Positions 8,783-16,666 of a stretch of 20,471 nucleotides of DNA are shown here, piece by piece (position 1 is the stretch's first letter; each line of letters starts with the position of its first letter). The position numbers and the translations under genes were made by a program. The stretch lies in assembly GCA_016717725.1 (NCBI GenBank), contig JADKFA010000035.1, positions 1-20,471 of the forward strand. Direction: 5' to 3'. Origin of the DNA: Bacteroidota bacterium (GTDB lineage: Bacteria > Bacteroidota > Bacteroidia > AKYH767-A > OLB10). The notes under the pieces are model-generated. The model was given only the letters and a program-made list of their open reading frames with translations. It was not told the origin of the DNA and searched no databases.

Positions 8783-10521
8783 CTAACAAGGACTCTTCCA
8801 TACTTGCTTTTTCACTTTAGGCCAATTAAAAAGAATGTAGCTCCTTTTCCTTTTTCAGACTCCACCCATATCTTCCCACCTTCCTCTTCAACAATCTTTT
8901 TAACGATGGCAAGACCAACACCGCGAGATTCCACTTCATCACGTGCATTCAGTGTTTGGAAGATTACAAAAATCTTTTCATGATAACGTGGTTCGATTCC
9001 AGGACCATTGTCCTTCACAAAAAACTTCCAGTCGTTACCTTGATCTTCGCAACCAATTTCTACTTGAATATCCTCTTTATCGTTATACTTTATAGAATTA
9101 TGAATGAGATTTAAAAATACTTGTTGAAGCTTGACGCGTTCGGCCTTCATATTAGGCAGGTTATCTCTTACGTTGATTACGGCATTTGCAGGTGGTCCGA
9201 TGAGATCAATTGAATCACGCACCAATTCATTTACTTCGAATGGTTGAAGCTCACCGGAGTTTTTACTTGCTTTCGTATAATCCAAAATTCCATTGATAAG
9301 TCCTTCCATTCTCACTACACGACCTTTGATGGTATTAAAATGTTCTAAGACATCAGCAGGAAGACGATCACCCATATCCTCTTCAATCCATCCAGTTAAA
9401 TTTCCGATGGCACGGAGAGGAGCTTTTAAATCATGAGAAACTACATAAGCGAATTTATCGAGTTCAGAAATTGTTTTCTCCAAATTCTTCATATAGCGAT
9501 TCATCTTCTCTTCGGCCAATTTTCTAGGGTGATATCACTTTCGATATAGATATACTTAGCTTCGGTTTCGGTATCAGCATCGGAGGCAATTGGAGTCATT
9601 GTTATTTGTGTCCAAAAAGGTTCGCCTGACTTCTTATACTTTAAAAGTTCACAAGAAAATGCTTCATGATTAGAGATGGCTTGATCTAATTCTGCAATTG
9701 TATTTTGATTTGATTTTTTTCCTGTTAAAAAGATGATGAGGATTATTTCCAACAATATCATCAAAAGAAAAACCAGTAAGTCGAACAAATCCATCATTCA
9801 CCCATTCTGCATTTCCATTACTATTCGTAATGATAATAGCATTATCAGCTTTACTCGCAACAATAGATAGTTTATGTAGTTCTTTATTAGCCTCTCTTAA
9901 TTCATTTCTTTGCACCGTTATTCTCTCAATAACTACATTTTTTCCACTTTCCAGATAATTCATCTGAGCAGAAAGAATCAACATAGCTAAAAAGAAAGTA
10001 GTGAGATAATCGAAATTTATTAATTCAGCGGTATCCCCAATCAATGCATAGGAGATTAAATCTGTATATTCTGTTGCGTACCAAAAGAAAACAATATTTA
10101 ATGCGATCAGGGTGAATACGATTTTGCCAGCAGCATTTCCTAGAAGCATGTATCCCAATAACATGAGTCCGGCCATATACATAATTGCGGATGCTCGAAT
10201 TCCTCCAGAATAATAAGAAATGATGTGAAGTGTGGTAAACGCACCCAAAACGATCACATAATAAGCCAATCTATGGTTCTTATGAAAAGGAAGGTAGAAA
10301 AAATTGGCAACTAGTACTAAACCAAGAATTCCTATAAGGATACCCGCAAAATTACCTACATCCACCACATACCAAGACTGGAAAAAAGCGTAAAAAATAA
10401 CGGTTGCTGCAGTGATGGTTGTCGTTCTAAACAGACGGTATCTCTGACGTGCGATGAGATCATCAGCGGGGATGCTGTTATGATACTTTTCGTTATTCTT
10501 AAATATATTTAGATTACGCAT
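8783..10521 (-). CDS. Membrane PAS-domain sensor histidine kinase (frame-broken)
   Basis: Sensor kinase of about 580 codons. Order of parts: a short cytosolic N-terminus; about six membrane helices (residues about 30-190); a linker helix; one PAS domain (about 225-335) with NAIIITNSNGNAEWVNDGF and a LOV-like FSFDDIVGNNPHH...FLTGKK region without the adduct Cys; a HisKA domain with the phospho-acceptor in YVVSHDLKAPLRAI (His about 363); then HATPase with N-box NLIHNSIKYND, G1 KDNGPGIEP, F-box KIFVIFQTL and G2 GVGLAIVKKIV. Breaks near 9525 and 9730 split it. At the end, supplying one T near 8830 turns the tail into FFFNWPKVKK, the usual W-P-K end of this kinase group, with TAG at 8783; the uncorrected frame stops at 8812. 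It is divergent from the response regulator gene, its likely partner. The signal sensed is unknown. Confidence 0.88.
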
Positions 10522-10665
10522 TTTGATTTCTTAACTGCTTAGCCCTTTTTTGTTTGTTTTATTAATTCTACATTTGACAACGCAGAATACCAGAAAAAGA
10601 ATATTCACTTAATGTTGTGTACGAACATTAGCTTTAGTTGTTACAATACTTATAAAAAATAAGCT
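10522..10665. promoter_or_regulatory. Divergent spacer between kinase and regulator genes
   Basis: This 144-base A+T-rich spacer separates two genes read in opposite directions and should contain both promoters. I find no exact TAnnTTTG box on either strand. The nearest plus-strand match is TAGCTTTA (10629-10636), about 30 bases before the regulator ATG. No clear inverted repeat or operator is seen. Confidence 0.35.
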
Positions 10666-11094
10666 ATGAGCGAACAAACTATCACTATTCTTCACGTAGA
10701 GGATGATCAGGTTGACAAAATGGTTATTGAGAGAGTAATTAAGCGACTCAATCTCACTAATAATTTACTGCATTCATCGAATGGCGAAGAGGCTTTGGAT
10801 GTATTGCGAGGAACCAATGGAAAGGAGAAGTTGGAGCAATTACCACAGGTGATTTTGCTTGACATCAATATGCCAAAAATGAATGGATTAGAGTTCTTAA
10901 AAGAGCTTAGAAGTGATCCAACGATCAAATTCATCAGTGTTTTTGTCCTGACCACTTCCAATGATGACCATGACCGAAAAGAAGCATATGAATACAATGT
11001 TGCTGGATACTTTGTAAAACCAGTGGATATTAGTCAATTTGAAACCACTTTTCTGACTTTATCTAATTTCTGGAAGATTTGCGTTTGGCCCTAA
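10666..11094 (+). CDS. Single-domain response regulator (CheY/Rcp1-like)
   Basis: A 142-residue receiver domain with no output domain. All phosphorelay residues are visible: the acidic pair D13-D14 in ILHVEDDQVDK, the phospho-acceptor D66 in VILLDINMPKMNG, T96/T97 in VFVLTTSND, and K118 in GYFVKPVD. The C-terminal LSNFWKICVWP resembles the N-F-W end of Rcp1-type regulators, which often pair with PAS or phytochrome kinases. The frame is intact and the ATG at 10666 is clear. It is divergent from the PAS kinase gene, so phosphotransfer from that kinase is likely. Without a DNA-binding domain it probably acts by protein contact or passes phosphate to another component. Confidence 0.9.
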   Translation: MSEQTITILHVEDDQVDKMVIERVIKRLNLTNNLLHSSNGEEALDVLRGTNGKEKLEQLPQVILLDINMPKMNGLEFLKELRSDPTIKFISVFVLTTSNDDHDRKEAYEYNVAGYFVKPVDISQFETTFLTLSNFWKICVWP

Positions 11095-11143
11095 AAAAAG
11101 GATTTACTGTTAAAATTTGATTTCAACAATAAACCCTTGTTTT
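11093..11143. terminator. Bidirectional intrinsic terminator
   Basis: Between convergent genes, GGATTTACTGTT (11100-11111) pairs with AACAATAAACC (11125-11135) in a stem of about 10 pairs with one bulge and one mismatch and a 13-base loop. A run of seven A precedes it (11093-11099) and TTGTTTT follows. That gives a U-run for either strand, so it can end both the regulator transcript and that of the PLP enzyme. Confidence 0.65.
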
Positions 11144-11156
11144 ACAATGATTTAAA

Positions 11157-12446
11157 TTAGATTTTTTGACGTTTATCCATCTTAAAATACCGATTAATCT
11201 CTTTCATAGAAGTACCAGTATCGGCCATAGCCAAAGGCAATTGTTGAGCAATTTGGTTTAGTAATCCATTAATATCCTCCTTACTCATATGCAATGAAAG
11301 CGGAATTCTCATACCTGTATTATTAAAGGAGACGGAAGGAAACACGGAGAGATTTACATAAAATCCATTATTAATAAGACGGCTCACCATATTATAGCCC
11401 ATTTGGGGTTTACCGAGGCATACAAATTTCACGGGGGAAATATCATCAGTAAACATTGGAATCTCGAGCAACTTAGCTGTTTGATTAAAATACTTAATTC
11501 AGTCTTGCAATTGTTTTTGCATAGTATAAATTTCCGAAGACAAGTGGATTTTTGCTGAGGCTACTGCTGCACCAAGAATGGGAGGTGGAATTTGTATTGA
11601 AAAAATTGATGTTTTACCATAATCATGAACGCGACGAAACTCCTCATCATTCGGGAAAATCATTACACCACCACTTGCACCAAACGCCTTCCCTAAAGAC
11701 GTAGTTAAATACATTCGATCATGTTTAGGTACTTCACTTCTTACGAATCCCGAACCATTTTCACCTGACCAACTCATACCGTGAGCATCATCGATATACA
11801 AATTAAGCTGCTCATAAACATCCATCAACTTGACAATCTCCTTCACGGGAGCTAAATCGCCAAACATTGAATAAACTCCATCCGACAGATACCAAATTTT
11901 CTTATGCGTAAGACTTAATTCCTTCACCCGATCTTCAAGTAGATCCAATCGGTTGTGACGGATAACCTCCACATGAATATTTCTTTCTTTCAACAATGAA
12001 ACAGCCATTTGAACACTTGAATGAACGCTAACGTCCATCACGATGGCATCTTCATCACCAATAAGTATTGGAAGATTACTTAAATGCCCAAGAGTTGTTG
12101 TATTAAAAACAGCTGCAGGAGCATCAAATATTTTAGCTAATTTGTCCTCTAACTCCCCATACAAAGGAGAAGAGAGATACGAGCGGGAAGAAGAAAACTG
12201 TACTCCGAAACGAGTAATTGCATCTATAGCTCCACCCATTAATCGTTGGTCAAGATCAAGACCGAGGTAACTGCAAGAACTAAAGTTCTTCAGTTTCTTT
12301 CCTTTTAGTGTCACATGACGACCATCAAATTCGTCATCTTCCAATGTTTGTAATATGATTCCTAATTTTTTACCTGAAATAGAAACTTCGTCTAACAATT
12401 CGAGAATCTGTTCGTGTTTACTTTTTACACTGTTGCCAACTTCCAT
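11157..12446 (-). CDS. Alpha-oxoamine synthase family PLP enzyme with in-frame TGA
   Basis: Fold-type I PLP enzyme of the group holding BioF, glycine C-acetyltransferase (Kbl), 5-aminolevulinate synthase and serine palmitoyltransferase, which condense an amino acid with an acyl thioester and release CO2. From the ATG at 12446: YLGLDLDQRL; the active-site loop FSSSRSYLSSP; SVHSSVQMAV, with the His that stacks on PLP (about 142); YIDDAHGMSWSG, with the Asp and His that bind PLP (about 220-222); and TTSLGKAFGASGG, with the Schiff-base Lys (about 253). About 429 codons is family length. A TGA at 11501-11499 (codon 316) interrupts an otherwise unbroken frame; homologous-looking sequence resumes directly as IKYFNQTAKLLEI and includes GMRIPLSLHMSKEDI. 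An upstream TTG (12473) is less likely. Substrates cannot be told; no biotin or threonine genes are near. Confidence 0.8.
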
Positions 12447-12663
12447 ACGTCTTTTTTGTTTTTTTTGAAGCAATATATGAAAAATTTCTTCTCATACAAG
12501 CTCTGCTAAAATTAGTTCAGCGATGGAATTAATTGTAGTTTAATGTGGACAGTTATTAACCTAACAATGTTAATTGGAAACGACGCTAAAGTCAAAAGAA
12601 TATTCGCTCCATATTTTGGAAACTTAAAAAAGGAAAAATAAGATTTAAGGGTAAAAACAGAAA
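12447..12663. other. Spacer between surface protein gene and PLP enzyme gene
   Basis: A 217-base A+T-rich spacer between two minus-strand genes. No coding stretch is convincing. A near match to the -7 consensus, TAATTTTA (12514-12507), lies about 60 bases before the ATG at 12446, with no matching TTG upstream. A weak pairing of TTAAC with GTTAA near 12555-12575 is too short to call a terminator. Confidence 0.4.
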
Positions 12664-14611
12664 CTAGTTGAGTTTTGCAGTGGAAATTACTTCTTTCACT
12701 TTTAACTCAAAGCCGTTACTTCGTATATCCCCTAATGTTACCATACACGGACTTTCAAGCAATAAATTTTGTGATAAATTTAACACTTGAGAGGTACTCG
12801 ATTTGTTTACAATTAATTTCCCGATAACATTTTGTTTAGGCTGGGTTTGAAAAACACCTGTTTCTTGAGGATTTGAGTTCATGTAATAATAATAGGTTGC
12901 GCCTGAATTATAAGTTCTTTTTTGGGTTTGGATATTTCCTTTTGCTCCGTTCGAGTAAATTCCTTCAGGATGACCAATTGCGAGCATTGCATTACTTTCG
13001 AGAACAAATTCCCCTTCTCCTTTTACCACCACTTTCTCGCAATACAATTCAGCACCATCACTAATTTGAAAGGTATGTCCTTTCGAAATATCACCAAATG
13101 TTTCACCTTTTATTTGCAATACATGTTTACTTGCGACAGTTACATTTCCAAGACTTGCTTTACACAATGGTTTTTGAATCCATCTAGAGGTTCCAATTCC
13201 CGTCATGATAAATTCAGAAGTGACACTTTTATCCGTAGTGAAGATACCATTCAATAAAATGACATCTTCATTAACACTCATTTTAAGAGATGCGTTCTGT
13301 TTTGTGTGATCCATTTTTGCATCATAGAATTCACCACCTTTCAATATAAAATCTTCAGCAACCGAACATTTCAAAATTCCATTAGAAGCACCCTAAAAAC
13401 AAACCTCCCATCTGAATAAAACTTCCTTGAATTTTTAAAGTGCTATTTCCTGAAAAGAAAATTCCTGAAAGGTCATTTCCCGTTTTTCTAATTTCAAAAT
13501 CACCACTAATTTGCTCTACTTTCCCTCCTAAATCAAGAGACGAAACTTCAGTTGCATCTAACACTAAATTTCCAAATTTAATTTCAGGTCGGAAAGTGTT
13601 GGATCCATAGTTGAAAAACAATTGAGTAGACTGTGGACTCAAACTATTTTTTAATCCAGGAAACCACCCCGTATTATTATGAATATACATTGCTCCATTG
13701 TCCATATAAAATTCATTGAATGAATAAAATCATTGATTGAAGTATCCATCTGTACCACACCTCCAAAAGCAACGTACATTGCATTCAATCTTAAAGGAGA
13801 AGTAATGCGTAATTCACCACCTTTTTCAATTACTAATGTTTGGAGATTAGAGCCTGTACTACTTATCATCCGATGTCCTGATTGAATAAAATAACTGTTA
13901 CGTACTTCATTCATTTGTCGAGGAGGCATTCCAGATCCATCTCTCTTAGAATTCCAGGAATTAACTTTACTTAATGAGAAATTACCCATAGAATAAAAGG
14001 GAATATTTGATTGTACAAATCGCTTTCCAATGGGATCACCAACTGTTGGTAAATAGGAAATAGCACCTATTCGAATTTCCTTACATATAGCATCGATGGT
14101 TCCCGGTGTAGAATTCGCATTGGTAAGAACATCAAAAGTTAACCAAAAGAAATTTTTTCCTGGCAATAAAGTTTGGCTTGCAGAAAATACAAAGGGCTTG
14201 TCGTTAATTGTGGGAATGGTAGTCCCAACATTTTGCTGAATGGAAAATTCAGGATCATTACCCGTATACCACAAGCGTGCATTTTCTATGTTTTGTTCAA
14301 CAGGCAAAGAAGTCCCTGCTGCAGAAAAAGTAAAGGAATTTACTTTTATTGGAGTTCCCTTACCGCTAGTTTCCACCATAACGCCAATAACTTTTGATTA
14401 ATGCTTCCTCTCAGCACACCGCTTGTATCTTGTGTTGTTGTAGCTTGTTTAAATGTCATTGAAGTTGCTGCTCTACCCTCCTCTTTTTAGTAAGATTGAA
14501 AACTACAATTAATAAAACTACTAAGCCAGAAACGGCGGCTGTAGTTGCTATAAAGGTGAGACGCAGTTTTGTTTTAAGTGCAGTTTGTTGACGTAAATTT
14601 TTTCTTGCCAT
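12664..14611 (-). CDS. Anchored surface protein with BNR-associated N-terminal domain (frame-broken)
   Basis: About 649 codons in at least four frame pieces (breaks near 14480, 13690 and 13380). The start ATG 14611 gives a basic N-terminus, MARKNLRQQTALKTKLRL, then one membrane helix (about residues 19-41) closed by TKKRR, with no evident cleavage site. Next comes a domain like the N-terminal domain of BNR-repeat sialidases: FTFSAAGTSLPVE, ARLWYTGNDPEFS and NFFWLTFDVL. The rest is built of beta-rich segments with motifs common in Bacteroidota secreted surface proteins, such as FIQSGHRMISST, VIEKGGELRIT and GNIQTQKRTYNSGATYYYY. No BNR catalytic repeats and no type IX secretion tail are seen before the stop at 12664. 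A cell-surface or adhesion role is inference. Confidence 0.65.
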
Positions 14612-14712
14612 GATGGGCTTATTGTTTATGTCAATTTATACTCCAACTAAGGAGAAAAGGTTATCAAAAAGACATAGAACTTGCGAACTAATTACCCGCT
14701 TTCGGTGAAGAC

Positions 14713-14748
14713 AAAAAAAAATAGCCATATCATTTTCAGATACAGCTA
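14713..14748 (-). terminator. Intrinsic terminator after hpd
   Basis: On the minus strand TAGCTGTATC (14748-14739) pairs with GATATGGCTA (14731-14722) over 10 positions, two of them G-U wobbles, around a 7-base loop, and runs straight into nine T residues (14721-14713). It begins 20 bases after the hpd stop. This is a textbook Rho-independent terminator and isolates hpd from the surface-protein gene downstream. Confidence 0.8.
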
Positions 14749-14768
14749 CTATGTTGATTTAAAATAAT

Positions 14769-15861
14769 TTACAGATTTCCTCTAAGTGCTTGTTCTCTTT
14801 CGATAGCTTCAAACAAAGCTTTGAAATTTCCTTTACCGAAGGAACGAGCGCCTTTACGCTGAATGATTTCAAAAAATACAGTAGGTCGATCCTCCACAGG
14901 TTTAGTAAATAATTGAAGTAAGTATCCTTCATCATCACGATCCACAAGGATGCCCAATTTGGCCAAATCATCCATATCCTCGTCTATCTTTCCAATTCTG
15001 GTTTTAAGATCATCGTAGTACGTCATTGGGACTTGCAAAAATTCCACACCACGTTCTTTTAACATACTTACTGTTTCAATGATATTGCTCGTTGCGATGG
15101 CAATGTGTTGCACGCCGGCACCGTGATAAAACTCAAGATACTCGTCGATTTGGGATTTCTTTTTCCTTCTGCTGGTTCATTAATTGGAAACTTCACATAT
15201 CCATTACCGTTAGAAACCACTTTTGACATCAGCGCGCTGTATTCGGTACTGATGTCTTTGTCATCAAACGTCAGGATCATTTTAAAGCCCATTACGTCTT
15301 CGTAAAACTTCACCCAATCGTTCATCTTCCCTAGCTCTACATTCCCTACACAATGATCGATGTATTCAAATCCAACAGGTGTAGATTTTGAGGAAGAAGA
15401 AATGGCTTTAAATCCAGGAAGGAAAACACCTTTATAATTTTTCCTTTCAACAAATTTATGAATGGTTTCACCGTAGGTATGAATAGCCGAAATTTTCACT
15501 TCACCGAAATCATCAGTAATCGTATGAGGCTCTGTATGCGCCTTGGCTCCTCGAGCCATTGTTTCATAAAAAGATTTCTCGGCATCATCCACCCATAATG
15601 CCAACACTTTTACACCATCACCATGATTAGCAACATGTTGAGTGACTTCATGATTAGGGTGTAGTGCAGTTGTTAAAACAAAACGAACTTTACCTTGTTG
15701 CAAAACATAAGAAGCTCTATCGCGGACTCCTGTTTCGGGGCCTGCATATGCAACTAGTTGAAATCCAAATGCATGTTGGTAATAATAAGCAGATTGCTTA
15801 GCATTTCCCACAAAAATTCAATGTGATCGGTACCATTTAGAGGGAGGAAGTCAGTAGACAT
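14769..15861 (-). CDS. hpd: 4-hydroxyphenylpyruvate dioxygenase (frame-broken)
   Basis: Non-haem Fe(II) dioxygenase that turns 4-hydroxyphenylpyruvate into homogentisate, the second step of tyrosine breakdown. About 364 codons, normal length. Two vicinal-oxygen-chelate halves are visible: the N-terminal half with YYYQHAFGFQLVAYAGPETG and GKVRFVLTTALHP, and the C-terminal half with all three metal ligands, His in FEYIDHCVGNVE (about residue 170), His in VQHIAIATSNII and Glu in VFFEIIQRKGARSFGKGNF. The last motif and the C-terminal FEAIEREQALRGNL are diagnostic of HPPD. Breaks lie near 15815 and 15150. The start ATG 15861 follows a good promoter box, and a strong terminator follows the stop, so this is probably a single-gene unit. 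Homogentisate dioxygenase and fumarylacetoacetase are not in the window. Confidence 0.93.
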
Positions 15862-15882
15862 GATATTCTTATTTTATAGCAG

Positions 15883-15890
15883 CAAAATTA
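15883..15890 (-). promoter_or_regulatory. TAATTTTG -7 box before hpd
   Basis: An exact TAnnTTTG match lies 21 bases before the hpd ATG, giving a short leader. I see no TTG at the usual 17-21 base distance upstream, so only the -7 element is supported. Confidence 0.5.
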
Positions 15891-15910
15891 CGATTTTAAG
15901 CACAAAAAAT

Positions 15911-15936
15911 CAGAAAATTAAACTTGAAAACAAGCT
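15911..15936 (-). terminator. Weak hairpin after the DUF6438 gene
   Basis: AGCTTG (15936-15931) can pair with CAAGTT (15926-15921) over 6 positions with a TTTT loop, followed by TAATTTTC. The stem is short and the T-run is interrupted. It sits 9 bases after the lipoprotein gene's last base, where a terminator is expected. Confidence 0.35.
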
Positions 15937-15945
15937 ACCAATGAA

Positions 15946-16476
15946 TTATTCTTCATCCTTTCTTGCTTTGGGATGATGTTCCCATCGCAATTGATCTAAC
16001 AAACCCTCAAGGACCTGAGTAAACTCTATAATTTGCACTGGAGGAGACTCATGATTCAATAAAATTTTCTTTCTTGGATTTTTATCGGCTATCCATAGAG
16101 AGTAAGTTGGAAAGTCGGCAAGAAAAGGATTAGAATAAGAAGTATCCATAGCTTCCATTTTATTTTCACGGATGGCATCAAACAAAGAAGCTAATTGCTC
16201 AGGTGACAATCTTGCATACCACTGACCAACTTTCTTCACATTCATCTCTCCATAATACTCAGCAAAACCCGTTTTATAGATAGTAGCATAATACTGCGGG
16301 CATCGACCAAAGCAAGCTTCACGCTTAATCTTAACTAATAAAGTATCGATGGAAGTAGTATTTACTGCAGATGCATTCTCATTCGAAGAAGCATTTTTTT
16401 GAGACTTACAAGATGATACCACCATCAGCAAGGCAAAAGAAAACCATCCGACAACAAACACAATTTTATTCTTCAT
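15946..16476 (-). CDS. DUF6438-domain lipoprotein
   Basis: A 176-residue lipoprotein of unknown function. The N-terminus has a basic start (MKNK), a hydrophobic stretch and the lipobox VVSSC, with the lipidated Cys at 23; Lys and Ser after the Cys are compatible with export to the outer membrane. A polar linker (residues 24-42) leads to a domain I assign to DUF6438 from its opening pattern: VKIKREACFGRCPQYYATIY, with paired Cys at 55 and 59, then an aromatic Y-x-G-E/D strand (EYYGEMNVKKVGQWYARLS). The Cys pair could form a disulfide in the periplasm. The tail is charged (KARKDEE). The frame is intact, the ATG 16476 is clear, and it seems to stand alone between yidC and hpd. Confidence 0.75.
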   Translation of the reverse strand: MKNKIVFVVGWFSFALLMVVSSCKSQKNASSNENASAVNTTSIDTLLVKIKREACFGRCPQYYATIYKTGFAEYYGEMNVKKVGQWYARLSPEQLASLFDAIRENKMEAMDTSYSNPFLADFPTYSLWIADKNPRKKILLNHESPPVQIIEFTQVLEGLLDQLRWEHHPKARKDEE

Positions 16477-16487
16477 ACTGCTTAGTT

Positions 16488-16510
16488 CATTACATAAGTG
16501 ACATTACATA
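16488..16510. repeat. Direct repeat CATTACATA x2 upstream of lipoprotein gene
   Basis: CATTACATA occurs at 16488-16496 and 16502-16510, a 14-base period, starting 11 bases upstream of the DUF6438 lipoprotein ATG. Such spacing could mark a protein-binding site, but the motif is A+T-rich and only two copies exist. No TAnnTTTG box is seen here. Confidence 0.3.
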
Positions 16511-16551
16511 TGAATTATTAAAACCGTTAATTACTTTGATGTTTTACTACT

Positions 16552-16610
16552 TCGGCCTTGACCTACGTAGTACACTGTTAGCTGCATTACCTAAGCAGTA
16601 CACGGTATCA
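16552..16610. other. Compositionally distinct spacer segment with AGTACAC repeats
   Basis: Within the 190-base gap between yidC and the lipoprotein gene, this stretch is noticeably richer in G+C than its flanks. It holds a palindrome CTACGTAG (16563-16570), two copies of AGTACAC (16569-16575 and 16597-16603, 28 bases apart) and CTGC/GCAG arms around a short A+T loop (16582-16598). It codes for nothing I can see. It could be a regulatory or structured element, or a local assembly artefact. The rest of the gap (16611-16666) shows nothing. Confidence 0.3.
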
Positions 16611-16666
16611 ATTCATTTAAAAACTAAAACAAGATAAGTAGAAATAAATTACAAATCACATAAAAA

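Noticed and set aside
11499..11501. TGA as recoded sense codon (alternative code or selenocysteine)
   Set aside because: The intact long genes in the window (pyrG, yidC) contain no internal TGA and end normally, and no selenocysteine stem-loop is evident after the site. A single substitution is simpler.
12043..12270. Plus-strand open frame opposite the PLP enzyme gene
   Set aside because: It lies wholly antisense to conserved coding sequence, and its Ser/Arg-rich translation looks like a shadow.
12922..13257. Plus-strand 111-codon open frame opposite the surface protein gene
   Set aside because: It is antisense to sequence with family motifs and resembles no protein I know.
14769..15861. 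4-hydroxymandelate synthase instead of HPPD
   Set aside because: The C-terminal FFEIIQRKG and GNFKALFEAIEREQ motifs are those of HPPD, and no peptide-antibiotic genes are near.
16552..16610. Library adapter remnant
   Set aside because: Short similarities to adapter-like sequence came to mind, but the match is too weak to claim by eye.
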